Source: Rhodoferax sp. OV413 (lineage in GTDB: Bacteria > Pseudomonadota > Gammaproteobacteria > Pseudomonadales > Pseudohongiellaceae). Taken from it: DNA of 64,000 nucleotides. The notes beneath the pieces are model-generated. The model saw nothing but the letters and a program-made list of their open reading frames with translations, searched no databases and had not been told where the DNA came from. This document shows positions 20,456 to 33,723 of this stretch, in pieces. The position numbers and the translations under genes were made by a program. The stretch is taken from assembly GCA_943330915.2 (NCBI GenBank), contig CALQJO020000002.1, positions 1-64,000 on the forward strand. The letters run 5' to 3'. Numbering within the stretch: the stretch's first letter is position 1; each line of letters opens with the position of its first letter.

Positions 20456-21062
20456 TCAATGCACTCCTGTCCAAATCGGTTGGTATACCAAACATACTCA
20501 ACAGTCTGGCGGTCTCGAAAATGGGCAATCCCACGACACCACTGTAACTGCCTTGCAAAGACTCAATAAACAAAGCGCCCAAGCCCTGCACAGCATACGC
20601 ACCGGCTTTGCCTTGCGGTTCGCCGCTGCTCCAGTAGGCAGCGATTTCTGCCGCAGACAGCGGCCTGAACTTAACTTTGGTGCGCGATAACTCCAGCGCT
20701 GACTGCTCACCGCGACATACACAGACGGCTGACATCACTTCATGTTCGCGCCCAGAAAGCAGGCTCAACATTCGATGCGCATCCTGCTCATCTAGCGGCT
20801 TTCCAAGAATGTGTTCCTCCACAACAACAATCGTATCGGCCCCCAGCACTGCATGATCGAGGGTAACGCGAGCATCACTGGCTACCGCAGCGGCCTTGGC
20901 TCTGGCGAGTCGACACACATATTCGACAGGCGTTTCGCCAGTAATCACTCGTTCATCAATATCATGAATGACCACTTCAAAGCTGACACCAATCTGTGTC
21001 AGCAACTCTCGGCGCCGAGGGGAAGCCGAGGCTAAAATCAGCGAGCCCGGTGACAGGTTCAT
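20448..21062 (-). CDS. Maf-like nucleotide pyrophosphatase
   Basis: LILASASPRRRELL; LGADTIVV; GKAGAYAVQGLGALF. Confidence 0.93.
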   Translation of the reverse strand: MNLSPGSLILASASPRRRELLTQIGVSFEVVIHDIDERVITGETPVEYVCRLARAKAAAVASDARVTLDHAVLGADTIVVVEEHILGKPLDEQDAHRMLSLLSGREHEVMSAVCVCRGEQSALELSRTKVKFRPLSAAEIAAYWSSGEPQGKAGAYAVQGLGALFIESLQGSYSGVVGLPIFETARLLSMFGIPTDLDRSALIE

Positions 21063-21080
21063 GGGGTTTGCCTGCGCAGA

Positions 21081-21569
21081 TCAATGGACATCAAAACTAC
21101 GCCGCAGTTGACGAAGCAGCAGGAACAACCAGGGCCAGACGAAGGCGCTGGACAAAGCACCCAGCAGAAAAAACATGCCTTCCTGCGCGGTTTCACCGGT
21201 TATCACCTTGATCCAGTAAGTTGCCGTCATCACAAGACCCACCAAAGCCAGAATAATCCCGCTTTGTTGCCACGATGAAAACAGTCGCACACGCTGATGC
21301 AGACTCAACGTGATATAAGCAAGTATGGCGAAGGTGAACGCGTGAATACCCAGCATGGAACCTTCCAGAATGTCGGTAAAAATGCCTGCCATCCATGCGG
21401 AACCGATGCCGACCCGGTACGGAAGCGCCATAACCCAGTAGATCAGCACCAGCATTACCCATTGAGGACGGTAGTGCATCGCCCATTCGGGAAACGGAAC
21501 AATCGCCAGCAGGTAGGCGACCAGAAAACTCAGCAGAATAACCCAGATTGCATTGGCCTTAGGTATCAT
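21081..21569 (-). CDS. mreD: Rod shape-determining protein MreD
   Basis: Polytopic membrane protein directly after mreC, 4-bp overlap. Confidence 0.9.
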   Translation of the reverse strand: MIPKANAIWVILLSFLVAYLLAIVPFPEWAMHYRPQWVMLVLIYWVMALPYRVGIGSAWMAGIFTDILEGSMLGIHAFTFAILAYITLSLHQRVRLFSSWQQSGIILALVGLVMTATYWIKVITGETAQEGMFFLLGALSSAFVWPWLFLLLRQLRRSFDVH

Positions 21570-22540
21570 TGAATCCCCCCCGCAGTCTCTTGTGCTGCCG
21601 ACCCGGCAGCAGGGTTCGGTGCGGGCGCTGGCTGTGATTCTGCAGCCGCAGGGGAGAAATCCTCGGGCAAATTGGTGACCGGTACGTTCTCAACAACGTC
21701 GGTCGTTGCATCAAAAATCATCGGCGGCCCGACAATGGCTTCATCATCTGGAATCACCAGCATGACATGGCGGGTTCTATCCATCTGCGCAAGCGGCCGC
21801 GCACGGATCTGCGCAAAAGGCTGCCCAGGATCGTGAATGATACTGGTCACTTCTGCCACCGGGTAATCCTTTGGAAAGCGCTGACCAAGACCTGAGCTGA
21901 CCAGCAGATCACCCACCGAAATATCAGCTGTGTCCGGAACAAATTCGAGCTCAAGCCCAGGCGCATCACCACGACTGCCCCGCGCGATGGTCCGCTCACC
22001 GTTACGATTGACCTGCACCGGCGTGCCGTGCCGCGAATCCGTGATCAACAGCACCCAGCTGGTAAAGGGCAGCACCTCTTCCACCTGCCCCATTAATCCA
22101 TGCGCATCCAGCATGGCCTGGCCCTCAATGACACCATTTTGCGCCCCACGGTTGATCAGCACACGCCGAGACCCGGGATCGTTGGAGACATTAATGATCT
22201 CTGCTGTCATCACCCGTCCCTGAACAGCCTGCGAGGCCTCCTGCAACTCACGCAAGCGGCTGTTTTCGCTTGCCAGACCCGCAAGCAGCTGTAATTCACG
22301 CTGGGCAAACAACAATTGCTGGCGTAACTGCGTGTTCTCCTCGAGCAGATCGCGCTGCGACACAAAAACGTCATCGATCCAAAAAGACATGCGCGTGGGG
22401 ATATCAGCAAGCCAATAGACAGGGGTAGTCAGGTAAGCGACGGAATAACGCACACGATCCAGATACTCGTACCGGCTATCCATGTACAAAAGTGACATGG
22501 CCAGTGCCAGAAAGGCCACCAGCCGGTATTCAAGCGACAC
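21566..22540 (-). CDS. mreC: Rod shape-determining protein MreC
   Basis: Coiled coil plus VLINRGAQNGVIEGQAMLDAHGLMGQV. Confidence 0.95.
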   Translation of the reverse strand: MSLEYRLVAFLALAMSLLYMDSRYEYLDRVRYSVAYLTTPVYWLADIPTRMSFWIDDVFVSQRDLLEENTQLRQQLLFAQRELQLLAGLASENSRLRELQEASQAVQGRVMTAEIINVSNDPGSRRVLINRGAQNGVIEGQAMLDAHGLMGQVEEVLPFTSWVLLITDSRHGTPVQVNRNGERTIARGSRGDAPGLELEFVPDTADISVGDLLVSSGLGQRFPKDYPVAEVTSIIHDPGQPFAQIRARPLAQMDRTRHVMLVIPDDEAIVGPPMIFDATTDVVENVPVTNLPEDFSPAAAESQPAPAPNPAAGSAAQETAGGIQ

Positions 22541-22588
22541 CCCTTTGATGAATAAGGTTTTAATATCATAACCTCTGGCTATCCGGAG

Positions 22589-23644
<1,056 letters not shown>

Positions 23645-24018
23645 TTATCAATCGTAAGCGATCCGACCGGCGGATCACCGCGTCCGCTATGTGAAGCAGA
23701 CAAAAAATTCTTGCGACAGTTCCCCCGGGCAGACGGGCAAAGGTCAAATATTTGCTCGAACACGGCTAACCAGTGAATGACTGGTTGCTCAGTGACTGAC
23801 TGTATTTTCGCTGATGTGGCAGGGAACGATCGTAAACCTGGAAGGAAACTGTTGCCTCTAACCCGCCATAATCCCGTATAATCATGGCCTTTGCAGCTAT
23901 TGGATACGCACTCTAACAACGCTTATCTGTTAGGGCAAGCATCAAAAACAATCCGGCACAGAGCCCAATTTTGATCTCTGTCAAGGCCAGCATTATTGCA
24001 TACTCCGGGAGCCCTTGA

Positions 24019-24306
24019 ATGGCTTTAGATAAGAACGATGTGGAAAAAATTGCTCATCTTGCCAGACTGCAGATCAATGACTCGGACATCGTCGAAGTTG
24101 CCCAGCGCATCTCCAACATTCTCGGAATGATCGACCAGATGCAGAGCGTCGACACCTCTGCAGTCAGCGCTATGGCTCACCCGTTTGATGCAAGTCAGCG
24201 TCTGCGCGCAGATCAGATCACGGAAACCAACCAGCGCGATTATTACCAGAAGTTAGCACCTGCCACGCAGGATGGTTTGTATCTGGTGCCCAAAGTCATT
24301 GAATAA
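24019..24306 (+). CDS. gatC: Asp/Glu-tRNA amidotransferase subunit C
   Basis: [10 protein letters not shown]; operon with gatA/gatB. Confidence 0.95.
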   Translation: MALDKNDVEKIAHLARLQINDSDIVEVAQRISNILGMIDQMQSVDTSAVSAMAHPFDASQRLRADQITETNQRDYYQKLAPATQDGLYLVPKVIE

Positions 24307-24360
24307 GTTTCGAATACACCATTGATCCTGAAACAGGGTCAGGCAAGGAATAAAGCGCTT

Positions 24361-25809
24361 ATGTTAAGTAAAACCGTAGCTGAGTTGGCGGGCGCGCTGA
24401 CCCGCAAAGAGGTCTCTGCAAGGGAACTGACCCAGGCCTATCTGGACAAAATTCATCAACTGAATCCCGCGTTAAACGCTTTTGTCACCATCACAGCTGA
24501 GAAGGCGCTGGCGCAAGCTGATACCGCCGACAGCAGACGCGCACAAGGCAATGCAGGCCCGCTCACCGGCATTCCGATTGCTCACAAAGACATATTCTGC
24601 ACCCGGGGCGTGTTGACAGCGTGCGGATCGCGCATGTTGCACAATTTTATTGCACCCTACGACGCCACCGTCGTGGAGCGCCTGGAGCAGGCTGGCGCCA
24701 TCATGCTGGGCAAAACCAACATGGATGAGTTCGCCATGGGTTCGTCCAATGAAACCAGTTGGTTTGGCCCGGTTCGCAATCCTTGGGATCACGCCCGTGT
24801 GCCTGGCGGCTCGTCTGGCGGCTCGGCCGCGGCCGTTGCTGCAGGACTATGCGCCATGGCTACCGGCACTGATACCGGCGGCTCCATTCGCCAGCCCGCA
24901 TCGTTTTGCGGCCTTACCGGATTAAAACCGACTTATGGCCGTGTCTCGCGCTGGGGCATGATTGCGTTTGCCTCCAGCCTTGATCAGGCCGGCCCGTTAA
25001 CACGCAGCGCGGAAGATGCCGCACTGATGATGAATGCCATCGCCGGCTCTGATCTGCGTGATTCAACCTGCCTTGAATTGGGATTTGAAGATTTCACGGC
25101 GAAATTGAATGAACCGCTGGCAGGTTTGCGTATCGGATTGCCGCGCGAACATTTTACAAAAGATCTCAATCCTGCTGTGCAGACCATTCTGCAAAACGCA
25201 ATTCGCACCCTGGAATCGCTGGGTGCCAGTTTCAAAGAAGTCACGTTGCCTAATAACTATCTGTCGGTTCCGGCCTATTACGTCATTGCACCTGCAGAAG
25301 CATCCGCCAACTTGTCGCGCTTTGATGGCGTGAGATTCGGTTACCGATGCGAAAACCCAGACAACCTCGACGACCTCTACAAACGCAGCCGTGGCGAAGG
25401 TTTTGGTGACGAGGTTAAACGCCGCATAATGGTAGGAACTTATGCGTTGTCAGCGGGATATTACGATGCCTATTACATCAAGGCACAAAAAATACGCCGC
25501 CTGATCAAGCAAGATTTTGACTCAGCCTTTAATGACGTTGACCTGATTCTTGGCCCGACATCACCGCATACTGCTTTTAAACTCGGTGAAAAGGTCAGTG
25601 ACCCCGTCACGATGTATCTTGAAGACATTTACACTATTGCTGTGAACCTTGCTGGCTTGCCGGGCATGTCATTGCCAGCCGGCATGTTAAACGGATTACC
25701 AATTGGCATGCAGTTGGTTGGCCCCTCTCTGTCAGAGTCGCGCCTGTTAAACGTAGCACACCAGTTCCAGATGAATACGGACTGGCACTCACAGCGACCG
25801 GAGGTATAA
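24361..25809 (+). CDS. gatA: Asp/Glu-tRNA amidotransferase subunit A
   Basis: Amidase signature [32 protein letters not shown]; start moved to ATG 24361. Confidence 0.96.
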   Translation: MLSKTVAELAGALTRKEVSARELTQAYLDKIHQLNPALNAFVTITAEKALAQADTADSRRAQGNAGPLTGIPIAHKDIFCTRGVLTACGSRMLHNFIAPYDATVVERLEQAGAIMLGKTNMDEFAMGSSNETSWFGPVRNPWDHARVPGGSSGGSAAAVAAGLCAMATGTDTGGSIRQPASFCGLTGLKPTYGRVSRWGMIAFASSLDQAGPLTRSAEDAALMMNAIAGSDLRDSTCLELGFEDFTAKLNEPLAGLRIGLPREHFTKDLNPAVQTILQNAIRTLESLGASFKEVTLPNNYLSVPAYYVIAPAEASANLSRFDGVRFGYRCENPDNLDDLYKRSRGEGFGDEVKRRIMVGTYALSAGYYDAYYIKAQKIRRLIKQDFDSAFNDVDLILGPTSPHTAFKLGEKVSDPVTMYLEDIYTIAVNLAGLPGMSLPAGMLNGLPIGMQLVGPSLSESRLLNVAHQFQMNTDWHSQRPEV

Positions 25810-25812
25810 ACA

Positions 25813-27249
25813 ATGAACTGGGAAACTGTGATAGGACTGGAAGTACACGTGCAGCTTGCAACCAAAAGCAAGTTGTTCTCGGGCAGCGCCACAGAGTTTG
25901 GTGCCGCCCCCAATACTCAAGCAAGTACCTACGATCTTGCACTGCCCGGCACACTGCCGGTCATGAACGAAGAAGTACTGCGCATGGCTGTGAGCTTTGG
26001 TCTTGCTGTTGATGCTGACATTGGCAAACGCTCAGTTTTTGACCGAAAGAATTATTTTTATCCGGATCTGCCCAAGGGCTATCAGATTACACAACTCGAA
26101 TTCCCAACAGTGGGTCGTGGTTCATTAAAAATTCAGCTGGAAAATGGCAGCGAAAAAGTCATAGGCATCACTCGCGCGCACATCGAGGAAGACGCTGGCA
26201 AATCCTTGCACGAAGATTTTCAGGGCATGTCTGGTATCGACCTGAACCGCGCTGGCACGCCACTACTGGAGATTGTCTCCGACCCGGATTTGCGCAACGC
26301 CAAAGAAGCCGTGGCTTACCTGAAAAAGTTGCACTCTATTATTTTGTATCTCGGCATTTCCGACGGCAACATGTCGCAGGGGTCCATGCGCTGTGACGCC
26401 AACGTCTCTGTGCGAAAAAAAGGGGCCACTGAATTTGGCACCCGCACCGAAATTAAAAACGTCAACTCTTTCCGGTTTGTCGAAAAGGCTATCAACTACG
26501 AAGTACAGCGCCAGATCGAACTGATTGAGGATGGCGGCCGTGTTGTGCAGGAAACCCGCCTGTATGACTCAGACAAAGACGAAACCCGCTCTATGCGCAG
26601 CAAAGAAGTCGCCAATGACTACCGCTACTTTCCAGAGCCGGATTTGTTGCCGGTCATCATTGACGATGAGTACATCGCGGCGGTGAGAGCCACGTTGCCA
26701 GAGCTACCCGGCGCACGTTGCCTGCGCTTTGTCAGCCAGTACAGCCTGAGTGAGTACGATGCCGACGTGCTGACCAGCAGCCGCAACATGGCTGACTATT
26801 TTGAGGAAGTCGCACGTTTGTGTGGTGATGCAAAACTGTCAGCCAATTGGGTCACCGCAGACCTGCTGGGCCTGCTGAATAAAAACGATCTGGATATTAC
26901 CTCTTCGCCGATCAAACCTGCACAACTGGGCACCATGATCAGTCGTATCAAGGACAACACGATTTCCGGCAAACTTGCCAAAACCGTTTTCGAAGCATTG
27001 GCTGAAGGAGAATCTGACGTTGATCAGATTATCGAAGCCCGCGGACTCAAGCAGGTGACTGACACCGGCGCTATCGAGAAACTGGTGGATGACGTTATCG
27101 CCAGCAACCCGGATCAGGTAGCGCAGTACCGCGCGGGCAAAGACGCTGTGTTTGGTTTTTTTGTTGGTCAGGCCATGAAGATCTCCAAAGGCAAAGCCAA
27201 TCCTGCACAGTTGAACGAATTGCTGCGCAACAAGTTAAAGGCAGAGTAG
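25813..27249 (+). CDS. gatB: Asp/Glu-tRNA amidotransferase subunit B
   Basis: [33 protein letters not shown]. Confidence 0.96.
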   Translation: MNWETVIGLEVHVQLATKSKLFSGSATEFGAAPNTQASTYDLALPGTLPVMNEEVLRMAVSFGLAVDADIGKRSVFDRKNYFYPDLPKGYQITQLEFPTVGRGSLKIQLENGSEKVIGITRAHIEEDAGKSLHEDFQGMSGIDLNRAGTPLLEIVSDPDLRNAKEAVAYLKKLHSIILYLGISDGNMSQGSMRCDANVSVRKKGATEFGTRTEIKNVNSFRFVEKAINYEVQRQIELIEDGGRVVQETRLYDSDKDETRSMRSKEVANDYRYFPEPDLLPVIIDDEYIAAVRATLPELPGARCLRFVSQYSLSEYDADVLTSSRNMADYFEEVARLCGDAKLSANWVTADLLGLLNKNDLDITSSPIKPAQLGTMISRIKDNTISGKLAKTVFEALAEGESDVDQIIEARGLKQVTDTGAIEKLVDDVIASNPDQVAQYRAGKDAVFGFFVGQAMKISKGKANPAQLNELLRNKLKAE

Positions 27250-27254
27250 TCACC

Positions 27255-27581
27255 ATGATTGAAGATAAAAAAATTGGCAAGGAGCGCACGCAGCCTGCAG
27301 TGCGCAACGAGGAGTGGAGCGATGAGCGCATTCGGGCGTTTCTAACACTGCTGCCGCCGGAGGGCACGCCAGCCGATTATCACTTACTGCAGAAAGCCTA
27401 TCGTGGGATGTTGCCTGATCAATTTGAGCGTTTTGTGGCGTTTTTTGAAGAAGCCGGGCATGACATTAATGTGCGGCTTAGTAATGGCAGTACATTTCTG
27501 GATCATGTGAATCAACATCGCAGTTCTGGTGCGTATCAGGACATTCTCAGACAAGCCGGAGCGCTGTCTGGGAAAAGCTGA
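27255..27581 (+). CDS. PA4642-like conserved hypothetical protein
   Basis: 108 aa; NEEWSDERIRAFLTLLPPEGTPADYHLLQKAYRGM. Confidence 0.75.
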   Translation: MIEDKKIGKERTQPAVRNEEWSDERIRAFLTLLPPEGTPADYHLLQKAYRGMLPDQFERFVAFFEEAGHDINVRLSNGSTFLDHVNQHRSSGAYQDILRQAGALSGKS

Positions 27582-27866
27582 GCTTGCCTTCTGATTGCCC
27601 GCGCCAGCCGGCAAAATGCGACTGGCTCTACGAGCATATTTGCCAAGACAGGAATTGCAAGGCCGCAGCTGGCAAGTACCCGCGTTGGAGTTACAGCAGT
27701 AAGTCATTAGATTTTCAGGACTGAATAGACCCGGATAAGCATACAAACTAGCCCGGTGATCGTAATCTGCGCGATCATCAGATGTGCGTGGCTTACCTTG
27801 CCGGTCCGGCACGGCCACCCACTCCCGTCGCGGCCGCACTATCAATTTCCCCGAGTCCAGCTTCCC

Positions 27867-27898
27867 GCCTTTAAGCCTTTCAGCCTTTCAGCCTTTCT
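27867..27898. repeat. Four tandem copies of an octamer (GCCTTTMW-type)
   Basis: gcctttaa gcctttca gcctttca gcctttct. Confidence 0.8.
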
Positions 27899-27915
27899 GA
27901 CTTTTCAGCAAAAGC

Positions 27916-29565
27916 TTACCGACGCGGACGCGGTTTCCCACCGCCACTGCGCCCCTGCCCCGGACGCGACGACCCACCACTACGCGTCGGTTTCGACTCA
28001 TCTTTAAAATGCGTCGGCCGACTGAACGGCGGCGGATCTACCAACAATGAGGCATCCGGATACACACAAGCCAACTTCTGCCCAAGCGTTTTCTCTATGT
28101 TAGGCAACAAAAACGAATCTTCCTCACACGCAAAACTGATCGACGTGCCCACCGAGCCAGCGCGCCCAGTACGACCAATACGATGCACATAATCCTCAGG
28201 CTCTTCCGGCAGACTGTAATTGATCACATGTGTCACATCGTCAATGTGCAAACCCCGGCCCGCAACATCGGTAGCCACCAACACTTTGATAGTTCCGTCT
28301 CGGAATTCCTCCAGCGTGCTTACGCGCTTGTTCTGGGCAATTTCACCCGATAACAAACCACAGCTGACGCCATGACGATACAGATTGTCGGCCAACTTGC
28401 GCACCTGATCGCGACGATTGTTAAACACAATCACACGATCAGCGCCCTCAGCGGCGATCAGGTTATACAACAATTTGTACTTGTCATCGGTGGTGACCAG
28501 ATACACCAGCTGCTCCACATTGTCTGTCGCTACACGCTCCGGTTGAATCTCGATCATGATCGGATCCATCGCCCACCGGGAAGTCAGTTCAATGATTTCC
28601 GGCGTAAACGTTGCGCTGAACAACAGTGTCTGACGACAATCCTTATGCGGAGTACGCGACACAATGGTGCGCACTTGCGGAATAAATCCCATATCCAGCA
28701 TGCGATCTGCTTCATCGATGACCAACAACTCTACTAACCCAAGGTAGAGGTGATCCTGCTGCAGAAAGTCAATCAGACGACCGGGTGTTGCCACCACAAT
28801 ATCAACCGGACGTTTGTCCACCTGGCGCAATTGTTTTTGATAATCTTCGCCGCCCACCAGCGTCACCACATGTAAATCGGTGTGTTTGGTCAGATTGGCA
28901 GCATCACTGGCAATCTGCATCACCAGTTCGCGTGTCGGCGCCAACACAATCGCGCGCGGCTCCCCGATGTAACGACTGTCCTGCATCGGATTTTTCAACA
29001 GGTCATTGATGATGGTAATCAGGAATGCTGCGGTTTTGCCGGTACCGGTCTGGGCTTTGCCAGTGACATCGTATCCGCGCAATGTATAACGCAGACTTTG
29101 CGCCTGAATGGGGGTGCAGAACTCATAACCGAGATCGGAAATTGCTTTTTCAAGCGCTGGTTCAAGATTAAAGCTGCTGAATTGAACTTTGGTTGGCATC
29201 ACTGTCAGTGCGACTGGTGGCAACACGTCTGCAGATAAATCAGTCTCCGGCTCTGATACGGAGTCCTGCGCCGTTTCTGACTCTGCTTCAGGCTCAGCCA
29301 CAAGCTCCGGCGCAGAAACAAGCTCTGGCTCGACTACTGGCAAAGCGGTTTCTATGGGAGAGGTCTCTGGTTCTGGTTCTGGTTCTAATTCAAGCGCGGG
29401 TTCAATTGCAGTTTGTGATACGGATACTTGTTCAGCTACCGGCGTGGGTTCTGGCTCTGCTGCCAGTTCCTGTTGCGCAGGAACGTCTGGCAAATCTGTG
29501 TCGGGATTTGAGACCGGTTGGATGTCTAAAACTGCTTGCTGTTCATTTTCTTCCGTTTTTTGCAT
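27916..29565 (-). CDS. rhlB: DEAD-box RNA helicase, RhlB-like, with long acidic N-terminal extension and basic C-tail
   Basis: [40 protein letters not shown]-rich N-terminus; [13 protein letters not shown]-tail. Confidence 0.88.
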   Translation of the reverse strand: MQKTEENEQQAVLDIQPVSNPDTDLPDVPAQQELAAEPEPTPVAEQVSVSQTAIEPALELEPEPEPETSPIETALPVVEPELVSAPELVAEPEAESETAQDSVSEPETDLSADVLPPVALTVMPTKVQFSSFNLEPALEKAISDLGYEFCTPIQAQSLRYTLRGYDVTGKAQTGTGKTAAFLITIINDLLKNPMQDSRYIGEPRAIVLAPTRELVMQIASDAANLTKHTDLHVVTLVGGEDYQKQLRQVDKRPVDIVVATPGRLIDFLQQDHLYLGLVELLVIDEADRMLDMGFIPQVRTIVSRTPHKDCRQTLLFSATFTPEIIELTSRWAMDPIMIEIQPERVATDNVEQLVYLVTTDDKYKLLYNLIAAEGADRVIVFNNRRDQVRKLADNLYRHGVSCGLLSGEIAQNKRVSTLEEFRDGTIKVLVATDVAGRGLHIDDVTHVINYSLPEEPEDYVHRIGRTGRAGSVGTSISFACEEDSFLLPNIEKTLGQKLACVYPDASLLVDPPPFSRPTHFKDESKPTRSGGSSRPGQGRSGGGKPRPRR

Positions 29566-29624
29566 CTAACGTTGCCTTTTTGTCGCTGATTTATCGCTGA
29601 ATAGTCTGGTAAGTCGCTTCCGCA

Positions 29625-30416
29625 TCATAGCGCCTGTTTATCCGGCGCATCAAGCGCGGCAGACTGATGGCGTTGCCCGCAGGCCGGACAAGCCGGATCC
29701 CTTGGCAAACGCAGTTCGCGCCACAAACTGCCGAACGCGTCAAATAACAATAATCTGCCACAAAGATCCTGTCCGAGACCGGTCAGCAGCTTGATTGCTT
29801 CCAATGCCTGCATGCTTCCGATAACACCGACCAACGGCGCAAGCACACCGTTGCGGGCACAGCTCATCTGCTCATCGTCGCCCGCACGGTAAAGACATTG
29901 ATAACACGGGCTATGCGCCCTGCGGGAGTCAAATACAGCGACCTGCCCTTCCAGCCTTATAGCCGCTCCAGAGACCAGCGGAACACCGGCATTAACACAA
30001 GCTTGATTGATAACAAACCGCGTATTGAAGTTGTCACAAGCATCAACAACCAGGTCCACACCACCCGCCAGCAGTTTTGCCAGCGAAGATTCATCCAGCC
30101 GCTGCTGCATCCCCGTAATGCGAATATCGTGATTAAGCGCGCTCAGGGTCGCTGCGGCTGACTCAACTTTGCTGATGCCCACGGCTTGTTCAGTATGTAC
30201 GATTTGACGCTGCAGATTACTAAGGTCAACCAGGTCATCATCAACCAGAATCAAGTGTCCAACACCAGCCGCTGCAAGATACATCGACACCGGACTGCCC
30301 AGACCTCCCAATCCAACAATAAGCACTGTTGCCGACAACAAACGCTGTTGCCCTTCGATATCAAAGGCCGGCAACATAATCTGCCTGCTGTAGCGCAGCA
30401 GTTGTTTGTCATTCAT
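29625..30416 (-). CDS. moeB: Molybdopterin-synthase adenylyltransferase MoeB (HesA/ThiF family)
   Basis: VLIVGLGGLGSPVSMYLAAAGVG; CxxC pairs; start set to MNDKQLLRYSRQI at 30416. Confidence 0.9.
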   Translation of the reverse strand: MNDKQLLRYSRQIMLPAFDIEGQQRLLSATVLIVGLGGLGSPVSMYLAAAGVGHLILVDDDLVDLSNLQRQIVHTEQAVGISKVESAAATLSALNHDIRITGMQQRLDESSLAKLLAGGVDLVVDACDNFNTRFVINQACVNAGVPLVSGAAIRLEGQVAVFDSRRAHSPCYQCLYRAGDDEQMSCARNGVLAPLVGVIGSMQALEAIKLLTGLGQDLCGRLLLFDAFGSLWRELRLPRDPACPACGQRHQSAALDAPDKQAL

Positions 30417-31272
30417 GGTCAGCAACCTCTGGCTTTTTTCCCATGGTAACTCTGTCCTGACTACCAAGATCCCGTATGGTCCTGATTGTGTTGAACCCCG
30501 AAACCTGCAGCATCTGGCGCACTGCTGCGCCTTGATTAAAACCATGCTCCAACAACACCCAACCCCCGTCTCTCAGATTTAAAAAGGCCTGGGTGCTGAG
30601 CGTGCGCAGATCACTGAGGCCGTTGTCGGCTGCCCGCAGCGCTGCCCGTGGTTCAAAGCGTAAATCTCCCGCTGTCAGGTGCGGATCGTCAGCATCGATG
30701 TACGGCGGATTGCTGACCAAAATGTGCGGCTGTAACGCCTCTGGCAAGGCACTACACCAGTCTCCTTTGAAAAATTCGACGTGATCCAGTTGATTCAACC
30801 GCGCATTTTTGCGCGCAACCGTCAAGGCTGCGTCACTGGAATCAACAGCGATGATGCGCCAATCCGGTCGCTCACTCGCGATCGCCAGGGCGATGGCTCC
30901 GCTGCCGGTTCCGAGATCAGCGACCACTCTGAACTGGTCATTGCCAGCCAGGGCCAGCACCTGTTCTACCAGCAGTTCAGTGTCGGCTCTTGGAATCAGC
31001 ACATCCGTTGTCACGCAAAGATCCAGTTTCCAGAAACCGCGTGTACCGGTGATATAAGCGACCGGCTCGCCGATCTTGCGACGCGCCACAACCTGCTGAT
31101 ACTGCTCACATTGCGCCGGTGACAGCAGTAATTCGGCGTGTGTCAGCAGGCGTGTGCGTCTGCAATCAAGCACATGCATCATTAACCACTCGGCGTCAAC
31201 GCGGGGAGCATCTAGCGCCTGCAACTCATCAAGCGCCCAATCGATTGCTTGCTGCAGCGTCTGCGACATCAA
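30409..31272 (-). CDS. prmC: Peptide chain release factor N5-glutamine methyltransferase
   Basis: VADLGTGSGAIALA; VSNPPYID. Confidence 0.95.
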   Translation of the reverse strand: MMSQTLQQAIDWALDELQALDAPRVDAEWLMMHVLDCRRTRLLTHAELLLSPAQCEQYQQVVARRKIGEPVAYITGTRGFWKLDLCVTTDVLIPRADTELLVEQVLALAGNDQFRVVADLGTGSGAIALAIASERPDWRIIAVDSSDAALTVARKNARLNQLDHVEFFKGDWCSALPEALQPHILVSNPPYIDADDPHLTAGDLRFEPRAALRAADNGLSDLRTLSTQAFLNLRDGGWVLLEHGFNQGAAVRQMLQVSGFNTIRTIRDLGSQDRVTMGKKPEVADHE

Positions 31273-31273
31273 C

Positions 31274-32356
31274 TCAGGCCGCCAGTTCAGCGAGCTGATC
31301 AGCCTGGTATTCCTGAATCAGCGGTTGAATCACTGCGTCAAGCTCGCCTTCCATGACCTCATCAAGCTTGTAGATGGTCAGGTTGATACGATGATCAGTA
31401 ACACGTCCCTGCGGGTAATTATAGGTTCGGATTCTTTCAGAGCGGTCACCTGAACCAACCAGAAGCCTTCGTGCATCAGACTGTTGCTTATCCGCTGCTG
31501 CCTGCTGCATATCGTTCAGTCGGGCATGAAGCAGTGACATAGCGCGTGCCCGGTTCTTGTGCTGGGAGCGCTCTTCCTGGCACTCAACCACTAACCCGCT
31601 CGGAATGTGCACAATTCGAATCGCGGAATCCGTCTTGTTGATGTGCTGCCCTCCAGCACCGCTGGCTCTGAACGTGTCTACGCGTAAATCCGCTTTATTG
31701 ATTTCAATCTCTGCCAGCTCGTCCGAGGCAGGCAGGATAGCAACCGTGCATGCAGAGGTATGGATACGTCCCTGAGTCTCAGTATCAGGCACACGCTGTA
31801 CCCGATGCGCACCGGATTCGAATTTGAGTTGCCCGAATACCTGGCGGCCTTCAACGCGGGTGATGATCTCTTTATAACCACCATGCTCGCCGGGACGCTC
31901 GCTGATTACCTCAAGACGCCAGCCTTGGTGCTCAGCGTATCTCGAGTACATGCGAAACAGATCGCCGGCAAAAATTGCTGCCTCATCGCCACCAGTGCCC
32001 GCTCGGATCTCCAGAAACACATTCATGCTGTCCTTTTCATCTTTGGGCAGCAACAATTTCTGCAGAGATAACTCGAGCGTCTCTAACTGGTCACGCAGTG
32101 ATTTGTACTCTTCCTCGGCCATCTCACGCATGTCCGGATCGCTGTCCTTTAACATCTCCTGCGTCAGCGCGAAGTCTGCAGTTGCACCCAGGTAGCGTTT
32201 GAACTCCAGTACAATCGGCTCAAGATCGGAAAATTCGCGGGATAGATTCCGAAATTTTTCCTGATCCGAGATAGTCTCCGCATCACTGAGCATCGCTTCC
32301 AGCTCCTGGCAGCGGTCTGCCAGTAACTCAAGTTTCTGATGAATCGACTCTTTCAT
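31274..32356 (-). CDS. prfA: Peptide chain release factor 1
   Basis: [29 protein letters not shown] motif. Confidence 0.97.
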   Translation of the reverse strand: MKESIHQKLELLADRCQELEAMLSDAETISDQEKFRNLSREFSDLEPIVLEFKRYLGATADFALTQEMLKDSDPDMREMAEEEYKSLRDQLETLELSLQKLLLPKDEKDSMNVFLEIRAGTGGDEAAIFAGDLFRMYSRYAEHQGWRLEVISERPGEHGGYKEIITRVEGRQVFGQLKFESGAHRVQRVPDTETQGRIHTSACTVAILPASDELAEIEINKADLRVDTFRASGAGGQHINKTDSAIRIVHIPSGLVVECQEERSQHKNRARAMSLLHARLNDMQQAAADKQQSDARRLLVGSGDRSERIRTYNYPQGRVTDHRINLTIYKLDEVMEGELDAVIQPLIQEYQADQLAELAA

Positions 32357-33723
32357 TCACTGTTCCCTGCAGGTTTGTGACCGGCACTGGCGGGTGTATC
32401 GTCGGGTTGAACGTTGGTTAACTCAAACAGCTCCTGTGTCAGGCGCACCAGATCGTCTCGCCCTTCTGCACTGGCTCTTTTCATTTGCACACTGGGCGCA
32501 TGAATGAGTTTGTTAGTGATTGTTCGTGCCAGTGCTTCCAGCGCTTTGTCTGCCGGTACCCCTCGTTCCAGAGACTTGAGCGCTTTTTCCAGTTCGGTCT
32601 GGCGGATGGCATCGGCTTTTTCACGAAAAGCTTTGAGTGTGGCGACCGCGTTCAGCGCACGTAACTGACTCAGGTATTCTTCGACCCCACGCTCAATGAT
32701 GGCACTGGCCTGCTGGGCCGCCAGTTCTCGGCTTTTGACGTTATCGTCAATCACATCTCGGATATCGTCAACGCTATATAGATAGGCATCGCTGATCTCA
32801 CCCACTTCCGGTTCGATATCGCGCGGCACCGCCAGATCAACCAGTAACATGGGTTTATGGCGACGTTTTTTGATAGCGCGCTCAACTGCCCCTTTGCCGA
32901 GCAGCGGCAACTGGCTATTGGTTGACGACACCACAATATCGGCATAAATCAACTCATCGGGAATATCAGACAGCAACACGCCGCGAGCGCCAAATTTCTC
33001 CCCCAGTGTGACTGCGTTTTGCAGTGTACGGTTGGCAACAACAATGCTTTTTACACCCTTGTCCGTGAGGTGGCGCGCGACCAGTTCGATGGTATGCCCC
33101 GCACCGATCAGCAGTGCGTGCAAGGATCCGAGATTAGAGAATATCTGTTCAGCCAGTGTCACGGCTGCATACGCCACCGACACTGGGTTTTCGCCAATCG
33201 CTGTATCGGTGCGCACTTCTTTGGCGATTGAAAATGCATCCTGAAAAGCACGACCTAATTGCGCTTTGGCAACACCGAGTTCCTTGGCGACAGCGTAAGC
33301 AGATTTGATCTGACCAAGAATCTGCGGCTCCCCCAGAACCATCGAATCGAGTCCGCAGGCAACCCGCATCAGGTGCCGGATAACATCTTCGTGCCAGTGA
33401 AAATAACTGCAACCCTGCAACGCTGACTCGCTGATACCGTGGTATTGGCTGAGCCATCCCAACAACTTTTGCTGTGCGGCATTCACCAGTTCAGGATCAA
33501 TAATGATGTTGGCATCTTCATCATCCGTCTGACCGGCACTAAAATCCAAGTCGATATACAGCTCGGTTCGATTACAGGTGGAAACGATCACAGCTTCACG
33601 CACATGCTCCAGGGTCACAACCTTGTGCATGGCATCCGCCATGGTTTCTGGCGGAAACGCAACCTGCTCGCGTAGCGCAACATTTGCCGTATTGTGATTG
33701 ATGCCGAGCAGAACCAGCGCCAT
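32353..33723 (-). CDS. hemA: Glutamyl-tRNA reductase
   Basis: [28 protein letters not shown]; 4-bp overlap with prfA. Confidence 0.97.
   Translation of the reverse strand: MALVLLGINHNTANVALREQVAFPPETMADAMHKVVTLEHVREAVIVSTCNRTELYIDLDFSAGQTDDEDANIIIDPELVNAAQQKLLGWLSQYHGISESALQGCSYFHWHEDVIRHLMRVACGLDSMVLGEPQILGQIKSAYAVAKELGVAKAQLGRAFQDAFSIAKEVRTDTAIGENPVSVAYAAVTLAEQIFSNLGSLHALLIGAGHTIELVARHLTDKGVKSIVVANRTLQNAVTLGEKFGARGVLLSDIPDELIYADIVVSSTNSQLPLLGKGAVERAIKKRRHKPMLLVDLAVPRDIEPEVGEISDAYLYSVDDIRDVIDDNVKSRELAAQQASAIIERGVEEYLSQLRALNAVATLKAFREKADAIRQTELEKALKSLERGVPADKALEALARTITNKLIHAPSVQMKRASAEGRDDLVRLTQELFELTNVQPDDTPASAGHKPAGNSE

Noticed and set aside
27384-27845. 153-aa minus ORF overlapping the PA4642-like gene and the convergent gap
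   Set aside because: Overlaps a recognisable gene antisense; basic, Cys/Arg-rich composition typical of spurious ORFs.
29189-29600. Two plus-strand Ser/Gly- and Ala/Leu-rich ORFs antisense to the rhlB N-terminus
   Set aside because: Produced by the E/P-codon repeats of rhlB; no RBS or domain.
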